Shown here: piece after piece, positions 27,442 to 36,424 of the stretch | Numbering within the stretch: the first letter of the stretch is position 1 | How the letters are laid out: the number at the start of each line of letters is the position of its first letter | Source of the DNA: JACVRW01 sp963808775 | GTDB taxonomy: Bacteria > Actinomycetota > Thermoleophilia > Solirubrobacterales > Thermoleophilaceae | Length of the DNA stretch: 64,000 bases | NCBI GenBank assembly: GCA_963808775.1 | Contig: CAWEGR010000004.1 | Span: 1 to 64,000 of the forward strand | Direction: 5' to 3' | The notes under the pieces: generated by a model | What the model was told of the DNA's origin: nothing | The model's input: only the letters and a program-made list of their open reading frames with translations | Database searches by the model: none | Position numbers and translations under genes: made by a program

Positions 27442-29196
27442 ATGGGTGTTCAGGGGCTCGTGTCACGACCGCTGCTCGCGCTCTGCCTGATCCTCGCCGC
27501 GCTGGCCGCCGTGCCGCCGCTGGCGAGCGCCCGGCCGAACGTCGTCCTGATCATGACCGACGACCAGACGGCCGCCAGCCTGCCCGCGATGCCGCAGGTC
27601 AACTCGCTGCTGGCCGGGCAGGGCACCCTCTTCGATCAGGCGATCGCGAGCTTCCCGCTCTGCTGCCCCTCGCGCGCCACGAACCTCACCGGCCAGTACG
27701 CCCACAACCACGGGGTGCTGCACAACAACCCGCCGAACGGCGGCTACAAGGCGCTCGACCACACGAACACGCTGCCCGTGTGGCTGCACGGCGCCGGCTA
27801 CCGGACGATGCACGTGGGCCGCTACCTGAACCGCTACGAGTTCGCCGACGGCATCCCGCCCGGCTGGGACGACTGGTACGGCAGCCCCCACTCGGGCGCC
27901 TTCAACTACACGAACTGGAAGGTGAACGAGAACGGCGTGCTGCGCACCTATCCGATGGAGGGGCAGCCCGACGTCTACCTGACGGACTACCAGACGCGGC
28001 GGGCCACCGAGCTGATCGACGACGCCGCCCCGTCCGACGATCCCTTCTACCTGTCCGTCTGGTACACCGCCCCGCACCGCGGCCAGCCGCGCGACCCGGA
28101 CGACCATCCGAGCCCGGGCAGTCCCTCCCCCGCTCCGCGCCACCGCGACGCGTTCGCCGGCTTTGCGATGCCGCGTCCGCCCAACTTCAACGAGGCGAGC
28201 ATGTACGACAAGCCTCAGGTCGTGGCCGACCGTCCACGCTTCACGGCTGAGAAGATCGCCGGCATCGAGGAGAACTGGCGCCAGGAGCTCGAGAGCCTGC
28301 TCGCCGTCGACGAGGGCGTGGCGCAGATCGTGGCCGCCCTCGAGCGGTCGGGCGAGCTCGACAACACGCTGATCGTCTACCTGTCGGACAACGGCTTCAT
28401 GCACGGAGAGCACCGCGCCCTCGCGGAGAAGGTGCTCGCCTATGAGGAGTCGATCCACGTCCCGCTCGTGATGCGCGGCCCCGGGATCCCGGTCGGCCGC
28501 GTCGACCGGCGCCTCGTCATGAACGCGGACGTTCCGGCCACGATCCTGCACGCCACGGGCGTGCCCGCCGGCCGCGCCCAGGACGGGCGCTCGCTGATCG
28601 AGCTGTCCGCCGACCCGGGCAGGGAGTGGGGGCGCGACATCCTGATCGAGAACGGCAACGGCGCGAACGGCATCCCGAAGTACCGCGGGATCCGCACCTA
28701 CCGCTTCATGTACGTCGAGCACCGCTCGACCGGTGAGCGCGAGCTCTACGACCTGGCGGAGGACCCCTTCCAGCTCGGAAGCCGCGACGGCTTCGCGCGC
28801 TACCGCGTGATCCAGCACGAGCTGCGCCGGCGCCTGCATGCGCTCGAGCGCTGCGCCGGGTCGAGCTGCCGCGCGCACCCGCACCTCAAGCTGCTCCTGC
28901 GCTCGCGCGGGCGGCCGCTGGGCGGCTGCGTGCGCTCCGACCTGCGCGTGGCGGTGGGCGGCGCCGAGTCCCGCAGCGTCCGCCGCGTCGACGTGATGGT
29001 CGGCTCGCGACGGGTCGGCCGCGTGGTCAAGCCGCTGGCGGACACGCTCCCGCTCAGGGGCGCGAGCACCATGCTCGCGGAGGACGTGCCGCGCACGAAG
29101 CTGCGGCGGCACGGCCGCTTCCGCCTGCGAGTGCGCGCGGAGACCCTCGACGGACGCCGGCTGACACTCGATCGCGTGCTGCGCACCTGCTCGTGA
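27442..29196 (+). CDS. secreted arylsulfatase with C-terminal extension
   Basis: 584 residues from ATG 27442. Signal peptide LLALCLILAALAAVPPLASA, then NVVLIMTDDQTAASLPAMPQ (calcium site) and the formylglycine motif within FPLCCPSRATNLTGQYAHNH (C-x-P-S-R). LSDNGFMHGEHRALAEKVLA completes the metal and substrate site. After residue 465 a Cys-containing beta-rich domain of about 115 residues (RCAGSSCRAHPHLKLLLRSR onwards) is added, probably for cell-wall or glycan attachment. No formylglycine-generating enzyme is in this window. The stop overlaps the start of a second sulfatase. Confidence 0.92.
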   Translation: MGVQGLVSRPLLALCLILAALAAVPPLASARPNVVLIMTDDQTAASLPAMPQVNSLLAGQGTLFDQAIASFPLCCPSRATNLTGQYAHNHGVLHNNPPNGGYKALDHTNTLPVWLHGAGYRTMHVGRYLNRYEFADGIPPGWDDWYGSPHSGAFNYTNWKVNENGVLRTYPMEGQPDVYLTDYQTRRATELIDDAAPSDDPFYLSVWYTAPHRGQPRDPDDHPSPGSPSPAPRHRDAFAGFAMPRPPNFNEASMYDKPQVVADRPRFTAEKIAGIEENWRQELESLLAVDEGVAQIVAALERSGELDNTLIVYLSDNGFMHGEHRALAEKVLAYEESIHVPLVMRGPGIPVGRVDRRLVMNADVPATILHATGVPAGRAQDGRSLIELSADPGREWGRDILIENGNGANGIPKYRGIRTYRFMYVEHRSTGERELYDLAEDPFQLGSRDGFARYRVIQHELRRRLHALERCAGSSCRAHPHLKLLLRSRGRPLGGCVRSDLRVAVGGAESRSVRRVDVMVGSRRVGRVVKPLADTLPLRGASTMLAEDVPRTKLRRHGRFRLRVRAETLDGRRLTLDRVLRTCS

Positions 29197-30791
29197 AGCG
29201 CCGCGCCGCGCTTCTTGCCGTCGCGGCGCTGCTGCTCGTGATCCCCGCCGCCCCGGCGCGGGCGCAGGACACCCGCCCGAACGTGGTCGTGATCATGACC
29301 GACGACCAGACGCTCGAATCGATGCGGGCGATGGACGGCACGCGGCGCGTCCTCGGCCGCCAGGGCACCACCTTCGAGCGCGCCTTCGTGTCGAACGCAC
29401 TCTGCTGCCCGTCGCGCGCGACCTTCTTCACCGGGCAGTACTCGCACTCGCACGGCGTGATCGGCAACCGGCCGCCGCAGGGCGGCTACGGCGCGCTCGA
29501 CACGCGCGAGTGGCTGCCGGTCTGGCTCCAGCGCGCGGGCTACCGGACGATCCACATCGGCAAGTTCCTGAACGGCTACGGGACGGACAGGCCGGCCACG
29601 GAGGTGCCGCCGGGCTGGAACGAGTGGAGCACGTCGGTCGACCCCTCGACGTACAACTACTTCGGCTACACGCTGAACGAGAACGGGATCCTCGCCCAGT
29701 ACGGGCTCGACGGCAACCCGCTCTACTACTCGAGCGACTTCTACACGCAGCGCGCCGTGGACGCGATCGGGCGGATGAGCAGGGTGCGCGAGCCGTTCTT
29801 CCTCTCGCTCGCTTACCTCGCACCGCACAGCGGCGGCCCCCGCGACCCCGACGACCCGGCGGCGCTGCCGACTCCCTCGCCGGCGCCGCGGCACATGAAC
29901 CGCTTCGCAGGCGAGCGGCCGCCGGCCGACCCCTCGTTCAACGAGCTCGACGTCTCCGACAAGCCGGCCTTCATCCAGGCGCGCCCGCCGATCAACCCAG
30001 TGCGCGCGGAGGCGATCGAGGAGAACTACGAGCAGCGGCTCGAGTCGCTGCTCGCGGTGGACGAGGGCGTGGTGCGAGTGGTTGGGGCGCTGCGCGAGGC
30101 GGGCGAGCTGTCGCGCACCCTGATCATGTTCACGTCCGACAACGGGTTCTTCCACGGGGAGCACCGGCTCCCCAACGGCAAGGTGCTCGGCTACGAGCCG
30201 TCGATCCGGGTCCCGCTCCTCATGCGCGGGCCGGGCGTCCCGCGCGGCGCGCGGCGGCGGCAGCTCGTGACGAACGCGGACCTCGCTCCCACGATCCTCG
30301 AGGCGACGGGGGCGACCGCCGCCGGCCGCGTGCCGGACGGCCGCTCGCTGTTTCCGCTGCTCTCCGATCCCGGTCTCGAGTGGGGCCGCGACCTGCTGGT
30401 CGAGGGCACGCCCGGCGTGAACCAGCCGGCGTTCGACGCGCTGCGGACCTACCGCTACATCTACCTCGAGTACGACAGCGGCGACGTGGAGCTGTACGAC
30501 CTCGAGCGCGACCCGTACCAGCTCGAATCGCTGCACGCGGATCCGCGCCACGCGCGGCTGCGCCGCGAGCTGGCGGCGCGGCTCGCGCTGCTGGCGGTCT
30601 GCCGGGGCCGCTCCTGCCGCACGCGCCCGCGGGCACAGATCTCCTTCCGCGGCTGCCGGCCGCGCGTGCGCGGCCGCCGGCTCGAGAGCGTGCGCGTGCG
30701 GGCGCGCGCGGGAAGCGCCGTGCGCGCCCGGGTGCGGACGCGCGACGGCCGCGTGGTCACGCTCGATCGCCCGCTGCCGCCGGGCTGCTGA
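29193..30791 (+). CDS. secreted arylsulfatase
   Basis: 532 residues, GTG start overlapping the preceding sulfatase stop, so the pair is an operon. Signal peptide LLAVAALLLVIPAAPARA, calcium site VVVIMTDDQTLESMRAMDGT, active-site motif SNALCCPSRATFFTGQYSHS (C-x-P-S-R), and MFTSDNGFFHGEHRLPNGKV. A shorter basic C-terminal domain (residues 465-532) follows and ends TLDRPLPPGC. It is the nearest relative in the window of the broken sulfatase at 4250. Substrate likely a sulfated glycan or small sulfate ester; cannot be specified. The 3' end overlaps the convergent GST gene by 35 bases. Confidence 0.92.
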   Translation: MKRRAALLAVAALLLVIPAAPARAQDTRPNVVVIMTDDQTLESMRAMDGTRRVLGRQGTTFERAFVSNALCCPSRATFFTGQYSHSHGVIGNRPPQGGYGALDTREWLPVWLQRAGYRTIHIGKFLNGYGTDRPATEVPPGWNEWSTSVDPSTYNYFGYTLNENGILAQYGLDGNPLYYSSDFYTQRAVDAIGRMSRVREPFFLSLAYLAPHSGGPRDPDDPAALPTPSPAPRHMNRFAGERPPADPSFNELDVSDKPAFIQARPPINPVRAEAIEENYEQRLESLLAVDEGVVRVVGALREAGELSRTLIMFTSDNGFFHGEHRLPNGKVLGYEPSIRVPLLMRGPGVPRGARRRQLVTNADLAPTILEATGATAAGRVPDGRSLFPLLSDPGLEWGRDLLVEGTPGVNQPAFDALRTYRYIYLEYDSGDVELYDLERDPYQLESLHADPRHARLRRELAARLALLAVCRGRSCRTRPRAQISFRGCRPRVRGRRLESVRVRARAGSAVRARVRTRDGRVVTLDRPLPPGC

Positions 30792-31476
30792 GCGCGTCGC
30801 CCTCGGGCAGCACCCGCTCGAGCAGCGCGTACAGCGGCCGGCGCCGGAGCTCGGGGCGCAGCTCGACGACGTAGTCGACGAGCGCGAGGCTCGAGGCGAC
30901 GGCGTAGTCGGCCGCATGCAGCTCCTCGCCGGCGAGCACGCCGTCGGCGATCAGCGCGTCGATGTGATCGAGCATCGCTCCCGTCTCCTCGCGGTCGCGG
31001 CGCACGCGCTCGTCGTCGACCCGGAAGGCCAGGAGCACGAGCCGGCCGATCGCCCGCCGCGCGCGGTCGTTGCGCGCGAGCAGCGGGCCGAGGCGCCCGC
31101 TCGCGCCGCGGTTCGTCAGCGCGTCAGGGTCGCGGACGCCGGCGGTGGCCGCCACCCGGCGCGCCCACTGCTGGAGCTCGGCGTCGGCCCATTCCTCGGC
31201 CTCGAGCGCCCGCGCGGAGGGCGGGACGAGCCGCGGCGGGCCGGGATCGAGCTCGTCGAGAACGCGCGGGAGCTCGCGGGTGCCCTGCGCCCGCCGGCCG
31301 TTCTCGAAGACGACCGCGGGCACGCGGTCGCCGCGGAAGCCCTTCACCCGCACGATCACGCGGTGCGGCCCGACCGGCAGGTTGACCCGCCGGAACTCGA
31401 CCCCCTTCGCCTCCAGCATCAGCTCGCCCGTGCGGACGGCATGCGAGCCCGGGATGGCGTACAGCGTCGCGCTCAC
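30757..31476 (-). CDS. glutathione S-transferase-like protein
   Basis: 239 residues. The N-terminal thioredoxin-like domain (LYAIPGSHAVRTGELMLEAK, then VPAVVFENGRRAQGTRELPR with the cis-Pro before Ala-Val) is followed by an all-helical C-domain with AADYAVASSLALVDYVVELR. The organism type usually makes mycothiol rather than glutathione, so the thiol partner is uncertain. Last gene of the PAP2/LPG/TrxB/lactone-oxidase operon; its GTG overlaps the preceding stop. Confidence 0.82.
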   Translation of the reverse strand: MSATLYAIPGSHAVRTGELMLEAKGVEFRRVNLPVGPHRVIVRVKGFRGDRVPAVVFENGRRAQGTRELPRVLDELDPGPPRLVPPSARALEAEEWADAELQQWARRVAATAGVRDPDALTNRGASGRLGPLLARNDRARRAIGRLVLLAFRVDDERVRRDREETGAMLDHIDALIADGVLAGEELHAADYAVASSLALVDYVVELRPELRRRPLYALLERVLPEGDALSSPAAAGDRA

Positions 31477-32750
31477 GCGGCAACCGGGCCGAGCACGCGG
31501 CGGGTGTAGTCGTTCTCGAAGCGCCCCTCCGGGTCGAGCTGCGCCCGGATCTCGGCAAAGCGCTCCCAGCGCGGGTAGCGCGGGGCGAGCGTCGCGGCCG
31601 ACTGGTAGTGGCGCTTGCCCCAGTGCGGGCGCCCGCCGTACTCGTCCATGATCGCCTCGACCGCGCGGAAGCAGGTCTCGTACTCCATGCCCACGTACTG
31701 GTGCACGGCGATGTAGGCGGTCGGGCGCTCATGCGCCGTCGAGAGCAGGGCGTCGTCGCCCGCCACCACGCGCAGCTCGATCGGGAAGCCGATCGGCAGG
31801 CGGCGGCGCTCGATCAGGTCGAGCACCCGCTCGAGGGCCTCGGCGGCGTGCTCCCGCGGGATCCCGTACTCCATCTCCGTGAAGCGCACGAGGCGCACGT
31901 TCGCGTAGACGCGGTTCGATGCGTCGAGCTGCTCGGAGCGGCCGAGCACGGACGCGATCGTCCGGTTGAGGCGCGGGATCAGCGCCGGCGCCGCTCGTCC
32001 CAGCCGGCAGGCGAGCCCGAGCGCGACGTTCTCGACCAGCACGTCGCGCACGAAGGCCTCGGCCCGGCCCGGCGGGCTGGGCTCGCGATCGGTGCGCTCG
32101 GACGTGAGGGTGAGCGCGCGGCGCGTGTAGGGCATCACGAACGCCTCCCAGTGGTCGTTCGCGTCGACGAGCTCGTCGAGGCGCGGCAGCAGGTCGTCGA
32201 GCGGGCACGGCTCGTCGATGCGGTGGATCGTGAACGCCGGCACGCAGCGGATCGTGACCGCGCTGATCACGCCGAGCGCGCCGAGGGAGACGCGCGCCGC
32301 GCGCAGCTCGTCGCCCTCGCGCAGCTCGCGGAGCTCGCCGCTGCCGTCGACGAGGCGGACGCCCACGACGCGCGAGGAGAGGTTGCCGAAGCCGCCGCCC
32401 GTCCCGTGGGTGGCGGTCGAGATCGCGCCGGCCAGGGTCTGCGGGTCGACGTCGCCCTGGTTCTCCATGGCGAGGCCGCGCGAGCGCAGCTCCTCGCCGA
32501 GCTCGCGCAGGCTGATCCCGGCCTCGACGGTCGCGTCGAGGCCGTCCACGTCGAGCACGCGCCGCATGCCCGACATGTCGACCATCACGCCGTCCGTGCA
32601 GGCGATGTCCGTGAACGAGTGGCCCGCGCCGGCGACCTTGACGCTCCGGGCGCCGCGGACGATCTGCGCCAGCTCCTCCTCGCTGCCCGGGCGCTCGATG
32701 CGCTCAGGCGCGCAGCGCTGTTGCCCTGACCAGTTGCGCCAGACCGGCAA
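31473..32750 (-). CDS. D-arabinono-1,4-lactone oxidase family FAD enzyme
   Basis: 425-residue VAO-type flavoenzyme. The FAD-binding N-domain has VKVAGAGHSFTDIACTDGVM (the His of GHS is the covalent FAD site in aldonolactone oxidases), then GDVDPQTLAGAISTATHGTG and LGALGVISAVTIRCVPAFTI. The ALO C-domain ends in RPHWGKRHYQSAATLAPRYP, with the HWGK motif near the flavin. Relatives oxidise sugar lactones or alditols. TTG start 4 bases after thioredoxin reductase, in the same operon. The D-threonine-aldolase-like gene at 26195 is a frequent genomic companion. Confidence 0.92.
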   Translation of the reverse strand: MPVWRNWSGQQRCAPERIERPGSEEELAQIVRGARSVKVAGAGHSFTDIACTDGVMVDMSGMRRVLDVDGLDATVEAGISLRELGEELRSRGLAMENQGDVDPQTLAGAISTATHGTGGGFGNLSSRVVGVRLVDGSGELRELREGDELRAARVSLGALGVISAVTIRCVPAFTIHRIDEPCPLDDLLPRLDELVDANDHWEAFVMPYTRRALTLTSERTDREPSPPGRAEAFVRDVLVENVALGLACRLGRAAPALIPRLNRTIASVLGRSEQLDASNRVYANVRLVRFTEMEYGIPREHAAEALERVLDLIERRRLPIGFPIELRVVAGDDALLSTAHERPTAYIAVHQYVGMEYETCFRAVEAIMDEYGGRPHWGKRHYQSAATLAPRYPRWERFAEIRAQLDPEGRFENDYTRRVLGPVAA

Positions 32751-32754
32751 GCGG

Positions 32755-33772
32755 CTAGGAGGCAGCCGACTCCGCCGCCGCCTCGACCTTGTCCGGGTCG
32801 GGCGTCCAGTGCGCCTCGGGGTCGATCGGCGTGTCGCGCAGGTAGGCCTCGGCGTCGAGCGCCGCCATGCAGCCGGTGCCGGCGGCGGTCACGGCCTGGC
32901 GGTAGACGTGGTCCGTGAGGTCGCCGGCGGCGAAGACGCCCGGCAGCTTCGTCTTCGTCGAGCGCCCGTCCACGAGCACGTAGCCCTCGTCGTCGAGCTC
33001 GAGCTGGCCCTCGACGAGCTGCGAGTTGGGCCGGTGGCCGATCGCGATGAACGCGCCGGTGATCGGCAGCTCGCGTTCGGACCCGTCCTCGGCGTTCTCG
33101 AGCACCGCGCGGCCGAGCGCGCCGTTCTCCCCGGCCTCGAAGCTCTTGACCACGTACGGGCGTCACCAGCTCGATGTTGTCGCTCGAGCGGGCGCGGTCG
33201 AGCATGATCGCCGAGGCGCGGAACTCGTCCCGGCGGTGGACCACGTACACCGTCCCCGCGAACTTGGCGAGGAAGGTGGCGTCCTCCATCGCGGTGTCGC
33301 CGCCGCCGACCACGATCGTCTCCGCGCCGCGGAAGAAGGCGGCGTCGCAGGTGGCGCAGTAGGAGACGCCGCGCGCCGACAGCTCCTCCTCACCGGGCAC
33401 GCCGAGCTTCTTCGGCTCGGCGCCCATGGCGAGGATCACCGAGCGCGCCTTGATCTCCTGGCCGCCCACGTGGACCGTGTGCAGCCCGCCTGACTCGCTC
33501 GCGAGCTCGAGCCGGGTCGCGTCGTCGGTCAGGAAGCGGGTGCCGAAGCGCTCGGCCTGGTCGCGGAACTGCTGCATCATCTCGGGACCGAGAACGCCCT
33601 CGGGGTAGCCCGGGTAGTTCTCGACGTCGGTCGTCTGCTGGAGCAGGCCGCCCCAGGCGAAGCCCTCGATCACGAGCGGCTCGAGGTCGGCACGCGACGT
33701 GTACAGCGCGGCGGTGTAGCCGGCTGGACCGCTGCCGACGATGACGACGTTCTCGATTTCCTTGATCTCCAC
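32755..33772 (-). CDS. trxB: thioredoxin reductase (one frameshift)
   Basis: NADPH-dependent FAD disulfide reductase, about 338 residues after repair. The FAD motif is VVIVGSGPAGYTAALYTSRA, the redox pair is SYCATCDAAFF (C-x2-C), and the NADPH motif is IVVGGGDTAMEDATFLAKFA. FAAGDLTDHVYRQAVTAAGT closes the FAD site. The frame breaks after DNIELVTP at an extra base at 33158-33160; the remainder runs from YVVKSFEAGENG to the stop at 32755. No thioredoxin gene is adjacent. Part of a five-gene operon, 5 bases after the LPG-synthase-like gene. Confidence 0.93.
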
Positions 33773-33777
33773 GACCC

Positions 33778-34977
33778 CTACTTTACTTTCTGAAGTGCTC
33801 GTTCCTCTTCCCAGCCGGCAACGGTCTTCCGGAGCTGCACGAAAGCGACGATCCCGGGCGGGATCGGCAGCCAGAAGGCGATCACGCGGTACGTGAGCAC
33901 GGCGGGGAAGACGATCGACTCGTCGATCCCGAACAGCGTGAACGCCCCGATCATGCCCGCGTCCACGGCGCCGACCCCGCCGGCGGGGGACGGGATCAGG
34001 TTGGCCGCCATCCCCAGGAAGAAGCCCTGCACCAGCACGGCGAAGGGCACGTCGCCGCCGAAGGCCTCGAAGCTCGCCCAGAGCACGCCGACGTTCGCGG
34101 CCCAGAAGCCGACCGCCCCGCCCACGGCGAGCGCGCCGCGGCGCGGGTGGCGCACGTAGGCGAACGCCGTGCGCGTGCCGCTGGCGAGCGTGGCCGGAAC
34201 GCTCGCCAGCCGCCGCAGGTAGCGCACGCGGCGGTAGCCGCCCGCGAACGACTGGATGCGGCGCTCGATGTCCTGCGGGACCAGCGCGATCAGGCCGAAC
34301 ACGGCCATCAGCCCGCCGGCCACCGCGGCGGGGACGATCGTCCCGCCGACGGGCGCCGCCCCCGGGAAGACGCCGGTGCGCAGCAGGATCCCGAAGATGA
34401 TCAGCGCCGCGACGTAGACGAAGTAGGTGAGGACGAGGAAGGCCACCATGCGGCAGGCGGAGCGGCGGCGCGGCATGCCCGCCTTGCGGAGCGCCCAGTA
34501 GCTGAGCACGAGCCCGCCGGCGCCGGCGGCCGAGAAGATGCGCGTGGCCGCGAGGCCGGCCATGGTGATCTGGTACGAGGCGCTGAAGTCGAGCCGGCGG
34601 TGCACCTCGTCGTCATGGGTGCCGCCGAGCACGCCGCGGAACAGCGCGACGTAGGCGCCGAAGGCCACGACGTTGAATCCCACGGCGATCACGAGCCAGT
34701 ACCAGACGGCGTTGTCGAGGTTCTCGACGGCCTCGTCGGCACCGACGATCTTCGGGAACAGCACGTAGATCGCGACGATCATCAGCACGATCAGGAGCAG
34801 CGCGCTCGCGATCTTGCGCCGGTCCTTCAGGAGCGCCTGGAACTTGCCGACGTCCTCGTCGCCGTCGTCGTCCTCCTCCCCCGGAAGATCATCGAAGGAG
34901 GGATGCTCGTCGGGTAGGGGCCGCTCGAAGGTCGCGCGCCTCTCCCGCTCGAGCAGGCGGCGGTCGTCCGCCGCCAT
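33778..34977 (-). CDS. lysylphosphatidylglycerol synthase-like transmembrane protein (UPF0104)
   Basis: 399 residues from ATG 34977. A charged N-terminal tail (residues 1-50) precedes eight or so helices of the LPG_synthase_TM/AglD flippase-like family. Typical segments are TMAGLAATRIFSAAGAGGLV and GMAANLIPSPAGGVGAVDAG; the latter (PxPGGxGxxE-like) is a family hallmark. No lysyltransferase domain is present. Members move or modify lipid-linked molecules in the membrane. ATGA overlap with the upstream PAP2 gene supports a shared lipid-related task. Confidence 0.88.
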   Translation of the reverse strand: MAADDRRLLERERRATFERPLPDEHPSFDDLPGEEDDDGDEDVGKFQALLKDRRKIASALLLIVLMIVAIYVLFPKIVGADEAVENLDNAVWYWLVIAVGFNVVAFGAYVALFRGVLGGTHDDEVHRRLDFSASYQITMAGLAATRIFSAAGAGGLVLSYWALRKAGMPRRRSACRMVAFLVLTYFVYVAALIIFGILLRTGVFPGAAPVGGTIVPAAVAGGLMAVFGLIALVPQDIERRIQSFAGGYRRVRYLRRLASVPATLASGTRTAFAYVRHPRRGALAVGGAVGFWAANVGVLWASFEAFGGDVPFAVLVQGFFLGMAANLIPSPAGGVGAVDAGMIGAFTLFGIDESIVFPAVLTYRVIAFWLPIPPGIVAFVQLRKTVAGWEEERALQKVK

Positions 34978-35930
34978 CAGCTCGCCCTGGGCTCCAGTCG
35001 CTGGACCCGCCCGGCGATCGTCTTGATCGCGGGCTCGAGCCGCGGCGCCGCGCGCCAGATGCCCTCGGCCAGCGCGAAGCCCGCGAGCAGGTCGACCACG
35101 TAGTGCTCGCCGAGATAGACGAGCCCGAAGCCGAGCGTCAGGGCATAGACCCACCCGGCCGCGGCGTGTCGGGGGCCCACCTGTGACAGCAGTCGCGCTG
35201 CCATGACTGATGTTCCGAAGTGAAGCGAGGGCATGGCCGCGAACGGATTACCTGACAGCGAATGGTAAAGCGGGTGCCATAGACGTCCCCATACCCGCTC
35301 TCCCGCCTCTTCCATGATTCTGCGCACCGGTGCCATGTTGCCGTTCTGCCCGGCCCACCAGGGCGGGGCGGTCGGGACCGTCCAGTAAACGACACAACCG
35401 AGGTCGAAGCAGGCCGACATCAGGATGGCGGAGCGCGGGTACTTGTCGCGGTGGCGCACGAGCAGGTAGGCGAGCGTCCCGTGCGGGACGAAGAACCAGC
35501 TCCAGTGCACCGCCGACAGGCCCAGCTCGAGCGGCCCGACGTTCTCCGACCTTCCGAGCGACCGCTGCAGGCGGATGGTCGGCGGCGTTCCACCGGCCAG
35601 CGCGGTGTCGAAGCGGATCGGGTAGTCGACCTTCAGCCGTCTGAGGAGGGCATCGGGGTCGTCGTCCGGCATGTCGAAGTGCGCGAAGTACGCCCACATC
35701 TGGAGGGCGTAGATGGCCGCATCCCGCACCGGGGTGCGGCGCGCGGCGAGCGCGAGCGCGGCGGGGGCCGGCCAGGTGAGCGCCGATACCACCGGGGCCC
35801 GGAGCTTCAGCCGGTGCCTGACCAGCGGCGTGGCGACGCCGACCGCCACCGCGCCCCACGCGAGCGTTCGCAGGGCGCGGGTGCTTCGCAAAGCCGCACG
35901 AGGATACGCAAGGAGGCCGACGACGCGCAT
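34977..35930 (-). CDS. PAP2-family membrane phosphatase (Aur1/IPC synthase-like)
   Basis: About 317 residues with several membrane helices. The PAP2 motifs are AMPSLHFGTSVMAARLLSQV (PSxH, phosphatase motif 2) and YLGEHYVVDLLAGFALAEG (H-x3-D, motif 3). YWTVPTAPPWWAGQNGNM is typical of the inositol phosphoceramide-synthase-like branch, which moves phosphoinositol or similar head groups between lipids. ATG 35930 was chosen; ATG 35948 is possible but overlaps the divergent gene's start. First gene of the five-gene minus-strand operon. The exact substrate is unknown. Confidence 0.87.
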   Translation of the reverse strand: MRVVGLLAYPRAALRSTRALRTLAWGAVAVGVATPLVRHRLKLRAPVVSALTWPAPAALALAARRTPVRDAAIYALQMWAYFAHFDMPDDDPDALLRRLKVDYPIRFDTALAGGTPPTIRLQRSLGRSENVGPLELGLSAVHWSWFFVPHGTLAYLLVRHRDKYPRSAILMSACFDLGCVVYWTVPTAPPWWAGQNGNMAPVRRIMEEAGERVWGRLWHPLYHSLSGNPFAAMPSLHFGTSVMAARLLSQVGPRHAAAGWVYALTLGFGLVYLGEHYVVDLLAGFALAEGIWRAAPRLEPAIKTIAGRVQRLEPRAS

Positions 35931-35946
35931 CGAATCAGAGGGCGAC

Positions 35947-36424
35947 ATGACCCAAGCGCGCTCGCTCCTCATCCTGACCGTGACGCTCGCCCTCCTCTCA
36001 GCGGCCCCGGCGGCCGCCGACGACAGCGGCGGCGCGGCCGCCCCGCAGCCCGCCCGCGCGGAGGGCGGCGGCGTGGTCGGACCGCGAGCGGCGGTGCCCG
36101 CTGGAGGACGCCCAGGTGGGCACCGAGGCGCCCGCGCCTGCCGAGGAGGCGCCGCCCGCGGAGGTGGCGCAGGAACCCACTCCGACGACTCCCGGCGGCG
36201 AGGGACAGAACGGCGAGGAAGAGCCCGACGACGAGGTCGACGAGGAGGTCGACGAGGAGGCGGACGTCGGCCCGACCGGCAGCGGCGGGATCGACCCCGG
36301 CTCCGGCGCCGAGAGCGGCGGCCTGCCCTCGACGGGCCTCGAGCTCGGCGCGATGGCGGCGATCGGCCTCGGCCTGCTGATGCTCGGAACGGCGCTGCGC
36401 CCGAGGCAGCGCCAGCGCGGCTAG
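35947..36424 (+). CDS. LPXTG-anchored acidic surface protein (one frameshift)
   Basis: Signal peptide MTQARSLLILTVTLALLSAA, then a Pro/Ala/Glu/Asp-rich spacer (EEPDDEVDEEVDEEADVGPT). A sorting signal closes the protein: LPSTG followed by LELGAMAAIGLGLLMLGTAL and a basic tail RPRQRQRG. The frame changes near 36080 (one extra G restores continuity if removed). About 158 residues in all, so it is a short, probably unstructured, cell-wall-linked polypeptide. A class-type sortase must exist elsewhere. It ends 4 bases into the convergent AbiEi-like gene. Confidence 0.75.
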
